Assembly: GCA_019843655.1 (NCBI GenBank)
Contig: JACDQD010000103.1
Coordinates: forward strand, 2,852,001-2,916,000
Direction of reading: 5' to 3'
Length of the DNA: 64,000 nt
Source of the DNA: Lethocerus indicus
Lineage: Eukaryota > Arthropoda > Insecta > Hemiptera > Belostomatidae
Positions within the stretch are counted from its first letter, which is position 1, and the number at the start of each line of letters is the position of its first letter. Under the pieces are notes generated by a model, which saw only the letters and a program-made list of their open reading frames with translations, was not told the DNA's origin and did no database searches. A program made the translations under genes and the position numbers. Positions 49,301 to 60,974 of the stretch are shown here, one piece after another.

Positions 49301-52300
49301 TTCTGGGTCATTCATTCCGGAAGCGTGCTCAGAGAGACAGGCAAAAACCACTAGGGTTTTAATTTATTAAAAACCCTGCTCATGATGCATGCCCCGACTG
49401 AAAGACCGAGCCCTTTCCTCGATGTTTTTTCCAGACTTCGGTATGCCTATTCAGAGATCAGGGAATAACGATTTCATTACCGCTTATTTTCGTCTGCAAC
49501 ATATTAACTTGGTAGAATAGTTAAACTAACGATTGCTGTTTTATTTGAGCGTCGGGCGCCTGATGCAACGGGGCAAAATAACGTCCACGTATATATAGTT
49601 TTATTACATATGTTCGAGAGAAGTCCGCAATATGTGCGGTCAACTTCCCGGCAGTTCCTTTGATCTCGCGGTGGAATGTTCGGCAGTAGGGCAGGGAAAA
49701 ATAACTAGGACGGTTGCTGTATCATGTTCCGCCGAAACCGCCAAACCTTCCGGAATTCCTTTCCCGATTTTTGTGCCCGCGCGCCCGTGCGTTTGTGCGC
49801 CCTAGGTTGACCAACTATCGGTCCAACGCACTGCCCGAGCTTGGACTTTCGCGGGATCCAAAGGATACGGAGGCTTACGTCTGTTCAATCCCGGACCCTT
49901 GCAATATTCGGTCAGTACCTAAATACAGGGATTAGTTAGTCCCGGAATTTAGGTGCTGACGATGGCGTTAAGCAGAAACCGGGTCTACCAAGGGGCAAGA
50001 AGTAATTACTAAGAGTAATATATTAATTTATTTGTATGATAACTGTTATTAATTAAGCCGCTAACTAAACTTCAGGTTGGATCGCGTAATACTGCGGAAA
50101 GGCCTCAGTTTCTTCGGGTTTCTTAACTGATTCATCGTGGTTCGACTGAAGAGTATATCAATGTGGCTCTATATACACTCTATGTAGGCGGGGTTTCGTT
50201 AATCCTCTTTGAATTATGACTTGTTTATCACGGGGGTGGACCCCAGGGAAAATGTGCAAACACCTATTCACTGGAGTCCGCTCAGTCAGTCTCCGAACTG
50301 GTCGCGGAAACCTCCGTTCATTTATTATTGAGCCGATTAATTTAATTCCCTTTGTCAACGGTTACTCCATTGGACCATAACAATCTATTATTGGCTATGT
50401 TCTATTCCTGTTAGACCCCAGACATTTGGCGTTTACCCGCGGGGTTATTGGAGACTGGAAGAGTATGTCCCATATGTTTACTGCGCGTGGGTTCCACGTT
50501 TCTTTTCCCCATTCTTCCGGCACTTTTCCCAGGAGTTCTCCGCCGTAATTCAGTTTTATTTCTGTTCATCTGCGCAATAAAGTTGGCGGACCCCCAAGGC
50601 AGAAACCCACCGAGCGTACTTCAAACGTCTCCCGTCGTAAGTTCGGTTTGCAACGCGAATCGGAAACCATTGTTCGTATAATGATAACGCAATGTAACGT
50701 GGCTGCATTGTCAGTGCATTACCGTTGGGCTGTTGGCTATGGGCATTCCCTGCGGTAGCCAGCTAAGTGGCGCCGGATCAAATCAGTGCGGGACGATCCC
50801 GCGAGGCCTGCCCGTCCCCGACGCCAAAACTAATCAACCAATTTAGCTGTTTGTTTATATTGGCATTACATCCAATATTGCAGTTGACACATGACGGTAT
50901 TGAGTTGCATAACTCGGTCCGTCTGTCAATGTTGGAGGCACCGGTGTTCGGTCTGACGTAATTCGAGCGAAACGCGACTTAAGTCCTCTCCTGAATCTGT
51001 CAAAAGTTGGCCGAATTTGTAAAAGAGCGGGAAGAACAACATCCCGATGTAATCTCTGTATAATAATTAAAAATCTGATCTAAATTTCATATTTTTATAA
51101 AACGCTTACATTTATAAAAGGGCGGAAGTGTCTTCTTTTTTTCCACATCCCGCAGAAGCGATGAATATTCAAAATTAAACCTTCCGGCTACGAGAACTAT
51201 TCAGCGCACCGAGAAATTAATTAAGAAACCCGCGAATGTAAAAACCCTTTACATAGAACAGCTCAAATTTATGATGCTTCAAAAAGAACGGTGAAATATA
51301 AATAAATAAAAATATGGAAATGTCAGGAATAACTGATTACTGAACCGTATTGTTTTTGCGGAGAATCATCGCTTGTGAATTCGTTTGTAATTTATAGAAT
51401 AAAGAGGGCGTTAAAAATTGTCTAGATGAAAAAACCAGAGATGCAAAGTTCGAAAATACATTCCGGGACAAATGAAAATTTCAGTACTGAAAGTAGTGAC
51501 TCAACTGAACTCAATAAACTGGAGTAGCAACCGCACGTTTCCACGAAGTGGTCAGTTTCGACTAGTACTATGTGACCCCACATGTTTTCCTCAAAGAAAA
51601 ATTCTAGTACATATATTGAATCATCCTTTTGAGGTAAGCATGATAACCCTATCTTACTCTACTAATATGGATCAAAATGATGCAATTATTCCGTTTAGCA
51701 AATGCCAAAATTTTTGGTAATTATTTTTATGTCAATGAGCGTTGATTACACACTCTCTTATTGATTCAGTAATTTTTTGATTCTCTAAATTCTGGTAGGA
51801 CTAATGTGTCCTGATTTCAATTAAACGCATGTTTCTATAACCGGGACTGAATCATTACTATTTCCAATATATGCTAACTTACTTGGGGCTATGTCAGAGT
51901 TCTAATTACAGAGTACTGTACTTGCAGAGTTCAGAATAAAACAACACCGACTGTAGTTAATTAAAAATGTTTAGCGAGCACAAATAGTTGCACGAGTAGG
52001 ACGAGAAAATGATGAGTGGGCTATCTATTCAATTTTGGCATTAAATAATTTGTTCTATGAACATGACGAAATGAGCAGATGAGTTCAAACTAATGAAATT
52101 GGTTCAAATTTCCGTGTCCTAATTCGGTATGGTAGTTCATCTATTATGAAATATCCTAATACGACGTTAAACGGGAATGAGTTAAGTTCTGAACCCCGCC
52201 AACAGCAAGGATGTCCTAATAACAACTAATATAATAAGACGGGGCTACAGGAGCACCGGCCGAAACTTGGGCCGCACTTGGGGGATGATCGTATGTTCTA

Positions 52301-54607
52301 CCCACTTCCCCCACTCAGACCAACTGGGGCGAATCGGCACTTTTCCACTAAACCTGATTTTGAAACTGACCCTAGTGCAGGTGGCCTTAAAACTCTGATC
52401 CCATACCACGAACGGATTCTGATTGCACAGCCCCACTGGTAAATGGCTCTGTAATTTGCACTGTTCTGTTTGTTGTACGTGGTACGTGTTCTTTGGATTG
52501 AATTTCGCCCGAACTAAATCGACAAACTGAGAGAAGCGGCGCAGATTTTGCGAGCAGTAGAATATATCGCATAAAAAGAATGAATGTAATAATACCCAAT
52601 TCTTATTATTTTTAACAAGAAATTTATTGAAACGTCTAATTACTGTAACTACAGTGTCAGTGTGACAGCACTGTTACCTGTATGAAGGAGGTGAAAATTA
52701 TCTGCTGTGATCTTGGTTCATAGTTGTCCCATCGATGACTCCCCACAGGTAAAATTTCCTGCTTTATCGGGTTCGATCCGACGCTGAATGACGGCTGAAA
52801 TATAGACTCGTCCTAGCCCTTGTGTCACTCTCTCTCTCTCAATCTCTCTGACTCCGGTCGATGATTTGTCGAAGGAATACCTTTTAGCCCGTTCGGTTTT
52901 GTTATCAGCTTCAGCTTCGCCTCACGTTCTCTAAAAATCCGCGTTCTAACAGCGGACCGGAGCCCCCATAACTTGTACTACGTGTCATTGCTTCAATACA
53001 GTAGCTGACAATAGAACCGATTCGCCAACCCCCATCTGCCGGGAGCTGGTTTTGTCGACTCCTTCCACTCAGACTGATGAGAGCTATTCTTAACCATCAA
53101 GAATGTAACAATCCCTCATTCACACTCCATTCTCGTATCAAACCACCGCCGGCCTGTGAGACCATCATCATAATACCTCAGTGCGGCATCAAATTTTGCA
53201 TCTGTAGTCCACATTACGCGATGAATACTCTGTGCTCCCTGAATTGAAATGTGGGGTACGATGGGGGGTACAAAGGGGCGCAATAGTTGTTTCCTAGTGA
53301 CATTAGACTACGTCTGTTAAAATGTAATGTCGTTTTCACTCAGTTCGATGAATGTCCGTTTAGATACATGAAGAAGGTTTTACTAACTGCCGGTAGGACC
53401 GCGTAATACTGTGGGATGAACTTCGGTTGGCAGGTGTTGACTCACCTGAGCGGGCTCCATTGGAAGGATTCTTACCCTTTCCTTCTGGAGCCAACTCGGT
53501 TGTTATTTGCTTCCGATGTTTCGGAACTCTTCCATCTTCAGGGCCCGCTCAGCCAATTTCCAAACGCTCGGAAAATCCCGGAACAGCAGGAGATCAACCG
53601 CTGCCAACCGATGTCCTTCCCACATTGCTTATCTGATACTTCACTAGTACAAAGCGCCCGGGCAAAGAGTATGACCGGAATTGCATTATATATAGTAAGA
53701 GTTCACGCTGGTCTTAGTGGCTGCAAAATACTGAGACTTAACTACTGTGTGGGGGGAGGAAGGGGGCGTGGCTCGCATAAACCGCTGTAAAAATAAACGA
53801 AGCGCTATCGTCGGAGCCCAGCTGTTTGTTTGAGGCGATACCGTCCTCATTCGAATATATTCCGGATCCAAATTGGGCCAATAACTCCACCGCAGATGAG
53901 CTAAGCCGCCGACAGTGCAAATAACCAAATCGGTCAAACAACGTCGACCGGCGGCCCGCCGTCCGTCGGTAATGATTCGCCAGGACAAACATCCGGAAAC
54001 CGACATTCTGAGCGCTCTTATTTTATACTCTTCATTTAGCAGAGCGAAGCGAATATTTACCTTCACTCGTCCTTAACACGGGGGTTCTGTTAATTAATAC
54101 CGCTTCGATTAACGGTACTTGAGGAAAACTCAAACTCCGAAACTAGCTGATTAAGTTGCCAAGTGGGAGAAAATTAATTCGCAATTAAGAGAGCGAATTA
54201 AAGTTTTTTTTTTAAATATTCAGTAATGTTGATGGTGATATTGAACTGGATTCACTGCGTCCGAAACGAATTTTTCCGGTTTAATATTTAATTTTAAGCA
54301 GGTACTTTAATTAATTTTACAGTGAGGTACTTATTTGTGCTGGCTAGAAGATGAATTATCTTGTCGGCACTTCCATTTCACTCTTACAAGAGTGATAATA
54401 TTCCGATATTCTGAGTACTTGCAAAAGGGACGCGCACTTTGAAGTGGCACCTAAAGGATCAATATCTTTTTATATCTTCTGAATCTTCAGGGTCTTTTTA
54501 TAAGGCCGTTTGGAAAGAAATATCGGGGAATTCGACGTCACGCAGGAGACAGGAGGAAAATAGCCGTATGAAATATTGCCAAAGTTGTATGGGAAAAGTG
54601 CATCTTT

Positions 54608-54660
<53 letters not shown>

Positions 54661-57600
54661 ACTATCGCAGGCAGTGCCCCTCTCTGGGGCGAAACAAATC
54701 AATCCGCCGAACTAGAGTGATGATTCTACCATTTCAGAGTTGGCTATTGAAGCCAACTAATCAACACTATTGAATGCTAAAGACAAATTCTTCACGAATT
54801 TTTCACAAATTAAATAAAATGTCGCAAGTATAATTGCGGAAGCCTTTCTAAAGAATGTCTGTTCCCTTAGCCATTGCAAATGTAGTCTATCATTATAATA
54901 TAGTTAAACATAATAAAGCGTTAGCAGTAGACACTTTAAATGTGCGTTTAAGTTCATTTAAGCTAGGTGATTATACTTATAAAGTGGGGTATCGGACAGC
55001 GGCGGTAATCGATATCAACCGGAAATAGATCTGTGATCCCGGCTTACCGGTTTCCGTTTCATCGGCGGCAATGCCCTTTGTATGGCAATTGGGGGATTTA
55101 GGATGTGTTCCGGTTCTACGGGTTATTTGGGGCGGAACAGCGTTTAAATGTCGTGGGGGTGGGAAACTTGCCGTCTAAACAAACTCATGACTCTGAGGTC
55201 TTAAAAATATCTAGTCAAGGGGGAAATTCCACGATGATATTCTAGGGCCGGAATGACGCTAGGGGTTTGTATATTATTCTTCGTATTTCATAAGTGAGAC
55301 CAAGATATATAGTCCGAGATATTGACTTCACGCTGGACGATGAGCCCAGCAACCCGATTTGTTGCAGTCAAACCTCGCCTAACGAGCAAAACGAAATAAA
55401 ACTCCTTTAACTTGCTATGTTTCGCAGAACAAGTAACGAGAGGCATCGTGACGTCACGTGCAGAATTTCGCCTGCATCAGTCTGAGTTCACCGCTCGTTT
55501 GGCTGGCGTCTCTCTGTAACATATTTAATGGAAGAAGTTGTGGAGAGATAACAGCCTCAGCAGAGTAACAGCCTTCCAGTGAAATAAGGGCGATGCTAAA
55601 AGCATGCGAAATCGTGTGTTCAGAAACATCCCCCAAGTAAGACAATATTATGATGCTGAGTATGATGCTGTGTCTCATTTTGGCCAAATTTTGAAGCATA
55701 GTCCAGTACATGTCTCCAACTCTTTTTTATAATAAAGGAGTTATTATAAAATAAATTACTTTATTATACATTTCTTTGAGTATTTCTTTTCAAAATGAAA
55801 TGTATTTTACATTGATTCTTGTGGAAAAAAATTAGTGTTTCGCATTAAAATTCAGGTCATCGTTTGATTGCTCGATATAAGTAACTAGGTCGTGGAATAA
55901 TAAAATGAAAACACTCAATATTGTCCCTTAAGTATATGAAAAGCTCGGTAGTATCTCCGAGATTCATGAATTTATGGAAGGGACCCAATCTTCCTATTGA
56001 GTTGAGCCCCTGGACAATATTTCCCTTCCGGCCACAAGTCAACTAATCCGATTAATTCCGCCCTGTATTCAGATTCAATTTATAATTGCGAGTTTGACCA
56101 AAGAAAAAGTAGAACGGGAGTTCCGCCTCCAACTATCCCAAGTCCGTACTTTACCAATGTCAGGATTTAATCGGATCAGAGTAGTTTGGCTCAAAGTCGC
56201 TGTGTCTATTGATTGAAGATTTTCAACTGGGCGGCTTCTTGCCGCGGCGGCCCGGAGAAAGTTTTTGAAGGCTTCAAAAGGCCCGGTGAGTGCCATACTC
56301 TATAAAACTTGGCCCGATTCTTATTTCCCGGTATGCAGCGTCGTCACTTGAGGCGATTATTACTTTCAGAAACTGTTCCCGAGAGCACTCCAGCCGTTCG
56401 GTCCGGACCCACTCATCTTCGGCGAGAAATATTTTGCCGGTAATTAAAAAAAAAGAAAACGGGGAATTTTTAAATGGAGGGAATTAAATACCGTACATTT
56501 TTTATTCTTTCGGATCGCTTAAAATATAATTGAATTATTAATAATTCGGGAATAAAAAGCATTCTATTCCGATTCGGCATTTTAATTATGTTTTCTTATT
56601 AATAAATGATTTATTGTGTGCAAAGTGTAGTTTACACGTATTGGAAAAAGTTTACTGGATAATTAAGGAAAGGCGATGTTCAACATTTTTCGAACAACTT
56701 TTTCGACATGTTATTAACTGACATAATGAAAAGACAGTGACGGTTCCTACTAATCTAAAAACAGAAACTTATTTCAGGTCATTAAGCCTCAGGCCACACA
56801 GCGGTTTTTAATATAACGCAGAGTAAAAATCTCTACTTTCCTTCGGTAAAATATAAAATATAGTTAGTAGTCCCTCAGGGAATGGATTTCTATTGCGACC
56901 TATACATGACGATGGCAATAGTTTAAGATATTTTTGACGAGAGGAAGCGTCTGTGTGTACCAGAGTGTTTTCTGGGCAAACATTCCGGGCCTAGAGAGGA
57001 GCGGTGGGAACAGTGAATCCAAACATTTGGCCAAGTGGGACAAAAGGGCCTCACCACCCAGTATATACCCTCTATTTCAACAACAGCAACAATATGCCGA
57101 TAGCAACTGTAAACCGAACCTTACAAATAATAATGGGCCGATTAGTTTTTTCGAGTAATGCAGTGATGGACTGGAAATGGTGTTACGCTCGCGGAACATT
57201 TCTTCTATTAGATTGTCGTTAATGACATGCGTAAATGGCAGACTATTTTATTGAGCGAATGCCACTGACTATGGCGAAAACATGACTCTGGTCAAGCATA
57301 GGACCAAATCAGCAATTGGAGGCAGAAGATCGCAACATAGACGATATACTCGGAACTGTGGAATCCTTAGAGTATAAAATAAAAATACTTCTATAAGAAT
57401 CACACTGGGATCTGCATTCATTACTACTGAATAATTATGTACATTTCATGTTGAACTTTAAAAAAGGCAAATTTTGGTGTAGATGGTTTATATATTGGGT
57501 TACATATAGCTGATAGATGCGATTGAAGTGAGGAATCCCTGATGTACACAATTACCAGCCTCCACGATTAGTGCAATAGAACTGACTGCCAGAGTGAAAG

Positions 57601-60600
57601 CATGTTAACATCGCCGGACAAGCTGCTAATCTACATACGCTTCCTAAACAGTCCTGAACCGACGACACTAGGACAAGGTTTACGCGCGATAAGGGCAAGC
57701 GGAACAAGAATCCGTCCAATTAGGGAAAATGTCATTTCCATTAGAGTTAATTCAATGCCCTAAAATTTGTTGATATACCTGCACTTTAGTTTTGTTTGAA
57801 TTTTTCCAATGTATCCCGAATAGTATCTCGATGTATATATATATATAAAAGTTACAGTGGTTACGATGAAAAAACCGAGAGCTTTATTAATTGTAAATTA
57901 ATGAACGTCATCCAGCCTAATTTTTTTCAGCCCGTATGGGGACATTTGGTACGTTGGCCTGTGGACGACGATGTACTCTCCCCTTCGCGGTAATTGGACA
58001 GGAGGGGACACAATTCAAATTGAATGGACGTCAATCAGAAGCCGTTTTAAGTAAGTTAAAGTCCGGGGGCCGCCCCAATCACCGGCGAGAGCCGGTTTTC
58101 AAGCCCCCCCCCCCCCCCCGGTTTCTTGTTTCTCGGAATTAAGAAGAACATTTATTTTTTCCCCCAGAAAAGCGGCCAATTGAGTTCAGATTTGTGTTTG
58201 AAAAAAAAATGCCTCCGAGAGCGGCGTCCTGTAGCTCGTTTCTTCTGACCTCTGCGAGGAGGAAAGCGACGACCGGGAGCAATTACGGTGGGGGGGACAA
58301 ACTTTTTCCGAAAGCCACCTTTTTCATTCGGAAAAATCCGTTCCATTTTTTTCTTTACTTCTTATTTATACTTCTTGAAGATTTTGGAAAGGCCTCATTT
58401 ATAATTTCGCCCTCGCCCGAATTTATAAGCCCGACTGCACTGAAGTTTCAAATTGGCCTTAGCCACGCCGACTCCTCCCTAGTGTTCGTTAGCAATGTCA
58501 AGATCGAGAATTCAGTGCTGATTCCGCTATACAAGGCTGTCACGCAGGTATAAAACAAGCATCCGTGAAATGAATTCAGAATAAATATTCATAATCCAAT
58601 AATCTAACATCACAAATAAGTAAGTTCAGACATGGTGCTTCCCGTACGTTAGGTATGTCCATATATTATTAACGCAACGCCTCAAAAAAAAAGAAGTATA
58701 GATTAGGAACAAATATGGATTGCCCCGTGAATATGTTAAACGTATATTAATTCATTTCGATTTTCGCTTCTATATATAGATAAAGTGTAAAAGATAAAGT
58801 GAAATTCCATGTTTTCCAAACACCTCAGAGTTTTGAGTTCTTATGCATGAGTAAAATCTACAGCTGTGAAAAACGGCATCTTACTTAGCAAAAATTAGCT
58901 AAATTGATGTCATTATTTTCACATTTATAGGGAGGAGAAATACAAATAAGCAGAAACGCCTTAGTGAATAAGTCCACTTCCTAGAATTGAGATAAGTTCA
59001 TTGGATGTTTTCCGCGTCTCCCCAACATTCAAAGGAGATTCAATATACCCGCTAATTGTTATGCATTATTATGCATCCGGCCACCGGTGAGCGTTCATTT
59101 CTCTATCGCGAATATTCATGATTACTTGACGCAATTTGGAGTGCTATCAAATTAAATACAGTTCCCGGGCTGTAATCGATATTCCGCATTCCTAGGTCGT
59201 ACAAAAGCTTCAGACACTAAATATAAGTTAGTAAATTTTGTTTAAACTAGATAAATTATTTGTTTTTAATTTTTAGCCAGGAATTTAACAGGGAAAATCC
59301 ATTTGTTCCCATACTAAATTCATATTCTCACAATGGCTAAAAAAGTTTTAAAAAGTTACGGTCTCCCGCTAATATTTTGGTCTTTTTCAGGATTAAGTGA
59401 GTAGGTCCTAACAATTAAAAAAGGACAACTTATCAGTTAGCTTATTTTTTAAAATAAAAACATAAAACGTTAGTAAACACACCCACATGACGTTTTCACC
59501 TTCTTTTCCTGTTTTCGACAGAATGTAAGCTAATGAAGTTTTTATAATCTAAAATCTCATCAAACTAACGCATGTGGACCCTCCAGGCTGTCAGTAAAGT
59601 GCTAATTTAGGAAACCATCGATATTCAGGGATTAGTTGCACGAAAACGTCACTGAGATTATATTCCTACCGGTGAATACGAAATGCGATCGTTCAGTCTA
59701 TTGAATAATAAATGGTTTGATTTTATGAAATATTTTAAATTTGAAGATAAAAGGGATTATATAAAAGAATTTAAGTTTGCAACTGTGTTCCCTAAATTTT
59801 AAATAAATCTGAACTTTACCAAGTGGAGTCCTCGACCCCATAACTATACCGCCTTCAAGTAACCGTATATAATAAATATATTGCAAGTAAAAATATATAC
59901 GTAAGAGTGAAGTTTTTTCAAGTTACTGAACAAGACAAATCAAAATTGGATTTACAAATTTAAATTTTATGCTATGTAAGCGATTAAAACTAAAACAACA
60001 ACATTCTTCATAGAAGAGAGTTTTTATTACTTCCGAATTATTAATCCGAATCAGTAACTGAAAATATACAAATAAAACACGGCACATATAAGATACTATA
60101 CTATATAAAGAGAACAACTAACGCAACATCTTCATATTTTCGCAGAATTACATTATTTCCGTGTTATTAATGCACCGAATAAGTCATTTCCATTTCTACG
60201 GACAGAGTTGAAAGATCATTCATCATCATTGTTGGCCCTCGAGCAGTAATAGAGTTATGAGAGAGCGCCACCCCCTGTCTTGCTCCTTTCAGGACTTGGG
60301 GCGCGCAATTATGCGGACTCATTCCAGAAAGCAGATCCCAAGAAAACCATTCAATTTCCCCTTCCATTCAGTGACCAAAGTAGAAAATTTCCCAGGAGGC
60401 AGGGTCGGGTTTTTCCTATTACCTCGAAGGTGAAATGCAGTAAGTTTCTGCATTAGCATTATGATTAGATGCATAAACCCTAATTTAACTTAATAATTAA
60501 TCAATATTTGGTGATTACAGATGGTTCTTTCATTATTATAAAAACTCTGAGAGGGTCTCCAATTCGAAAAGGGTAAAAACCATTACATCGGAGCTCTCTC

Positions 60601-60974
60601 TAGCATGGAATCAACCCCTGCTAACCGAAATTTTTCCCACAGTATTACGCGAACTCACTGGAACTTGTGATAATTCAAGTTCTGGTCGCTTAATATTAGT
60701 TAGAAAAGCTGGGGTACTTACCTGAGAGGAGTATGGTGGTCCTCCTGTTGCGGTGGAGCTCCCTATCGGCGCGCCTCGAGTCGGTCTGTGTCTTGGCGTG
60801 CTTGTTCAGGTGGGAGGCGATCCGGGCGTGGACGGTGGCCACGACGAGTGCGGGTATAACTGCCTGGACCAGGAGGAGGCACACCGCGTAGCTGATCTTC
60901 AGTTCGCGGGATGGCCAACGCTCGATGCAGGTCTCGTACAGAACCAGCCTCTGGAACGTGAACGGCTCCACCAC
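39893..60974 (-). CDS. Neuropeptide F/Y receptor-like GPCR (last two coding exons; TM1-TM4 not in view)
   Basis: Exons 60974-60722 and 40383-39893 join in frame (split Gly codon) to 247 codons plus TAA. Class A GPCRs at the cell surface bind extracellular peptides and signal through G proteins. Seen: the extracellular loop 2 cysteine (residue 16 of the visible part) and ERWPS, TM5 with Pro41, a basic third loop ending NRRTT, TM6 with FAVSWLPL (Trp94, Pro96), and TM7 CHVTAMSSAVSNPVVYGFLN with NPVVY (160-164) followed by helix-8 RREL and Cys176. The xHxxAMxSxxxNPxxYGxxNSNxR pattern in TM7 is close to NPY2-type and insect NPF receptors, so that class is the best call. RYamide or other peptide receptors are alternatives. 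Odd points are the enlarged acidic and glycine-rich loop 3, His in place of the common TM5 Tyr (VHARI), and the Pro/Ser-rich tail. The ligand is inferred. Confidence 0.85.
40476..40600 (+). repeat. Dispersed repeat family B, copy next to the 3' splice site
   Basis: Blocks in order are GAGACCAGAACTTGA, GATACTGTGGGAAGAAC, GGGATTTTTCC and GAGCTCCAATGGAAATGTTT. The same blocks recur at 53399 (same strand) and at 60546-60690 (opposite strand). It has no coding potential. It lies about 90 bp inside the intron from the acceptor of the GPCR terminal exon. Confidence 0.75.
40760..40814. repeat. Short direct repeat of about 28 bp
   Basis: ACTTGATAGTAGTGTTATTGTA is followed directly by ACTTGATGATAGTGATGTTATTGTA: two diverged tandem units in the GPCR intron. 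Confidence 0.7.
41895..42440. mobile_element. Palindromic (fold-back) element, copy 3
   Basis: It starts with the terminus TTTCGTGGCTTTCTGTCTCC, then the core block, CGGTGTTAGTCACTTTGGCA and GGATGTTTTTTGGGC. A shortened left arm begins at about 42021. The centre GTTCACAAAAATCGTTCGTC is the reverse complement of the centres in copies 1 and 2. There is a single 70-bp unit, then a complete right arm out to TTGATTTTATCGAATTCAATCCTACTAAAG, a duplicated CTAATCCTACTAAAGA and GGATGCCCAAAAAACG mirroring the left side. The right terminus with the core block is missing. This copy shows how the blocks seen alone elsewhere belong to one element. Confidence 0.85.
41944..41980 (-). pseudogene. Decayed hammerhead-like core
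   Basis: Same 37-nt arrangement as at 27283 (GCTA, box, GGC/GCC stem II, GAAA, CCGG, TC, TAGC), but the box reads CTGAATA. That loses the conserved G of CUGANGA, so cleavage would not be expected. Confidence 0.4.
46692..46791. repeat. 14-bp inverted repeat with about 72-nt loop
   Basis: TACACATACAAACA (46692-46705) is perfectly complementary in inverted order to TGTTTGTATGTGTA (46778-46791). It lies in the GPCR intron. No flanking duplication or precursor-like structure beyond the arms was seen. Confidence 0.7.
50084..50150 (+). repeat. Dispersed repeat family B, short copy
   Basis: It shares TCGCGTAATACTGCGGAAAG and a following CTCAGTTTCTTCGG with the copies at 53399 and 60640. The match is brief, so this is a truncated or diverged copy. 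Confidence 0.5.
52827..52850. repeat. (TC)n microsatellite
   Basis: CACTCTCTCTCTCTC with one AA interruption, then further TCTCTC. It lies in the GPCR intron. Confidence 0.85.
53399..53510 (+). repeat. Dispersed repeat family B, long copy
   Basis: Starts CCGCGTAATACTGTGGGATG, then CTTCGGTTGGCAGGTGTTGA, GGGCTCCATTGGAAGGATTC and TTACCCTTTCC. It aligns block by block with the inverse of 60546-60690 and partly with 40476-40600. It has no protein resemblance. Confidence 0.75.
54613..54658. repeat. (TA)n microsatellite
   Basis: About 46 bp of alternating AT in the GPCR intron. It makes spurious Tyr-Ile repeats in open frames that cross it. Confidence 0.97.
58104..58119. repeat. Poly-C tract (16 C)
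   Basis: Sixteen consecutive C flanked by AAG and GGTTTC. The transcribed (minus) strand therefore carries a G16 run in the GPCR intron. Confidence 0.95.
60546..60690 (-). repeat. Dispersed repeat family B, copy next to the 5' splice site
   Basis: On the minus strand it reads CGACCAGAACTTGAATTATC, CGCGTAATACTGTGGGAAAA, TTTCGGTTAGCAGGGGTTGA and GAGCTCCGATGTAATGGTTT. It lies about 35 bp downstream of the GPCR donor site, in the opposite orientation to the copy at 40476-40600. Confidence 0.8.
60722..60974 (-). CDS. GPCR exon: extracellular loop 2, TM5, intracellular loop 3
   Basis: On the minus strand the acceptor is TTATTTTATCGCAG and the donor GTAAGT. The 253-bp exon opens in phase 0 with VVEPFTFQRL and has ETCIERWPSRELKI (loop 2 with the conserved Cys), the helix SYAVCLLLVQAVIPALVVAT, and a basic loop (HLNKHAKTQTDSRRADRE, HRNRRTTILLS). 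It ends one base into a Gly codon. The first codon is Val, not Met, so this is an internal exon. Confidence 0.92.

Larger units (their letters stand above)
40384..60721 (-). other. 20.3-kb GPCR intron
   Basis: The intron starts GTAAGT and ends TTTTACAG on the minus strand. No nested gene is recognised on either strand. It contains four copies of a dispersed repeat (40476-40600, 50084-50150, 53399-53510 and 60546-60690), palindromic element copy 3 (41895-42440), a TA microsatellite (54613-54658), a TC microsatellite (52827-52850), a poly-C tract (58104-58119) and an inverted repeat (46692-46791). The other stretches (42.5-46.6, 46.8-50.0, 50.2-52.8, 53.6-54.6, 54.7-58.1 and 58.2-60.5 kb) show nothing I can support. 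Confidence 0.8.

Noticed and set aside
52774..52786. B-box-like GGGTTCGATCCG
   Set aside because: No A-box or acceptor stem is found at tRNA distance upstream. Probably chance.
58194..58553. 119-codon + strand open frame with a hydrophobic stretch
   Set aside because: The Phe/Leu-rich segment comes from a T-rich tract. There is no homology that I recognise, and it lies on the opposite strand within the GPCR intron.
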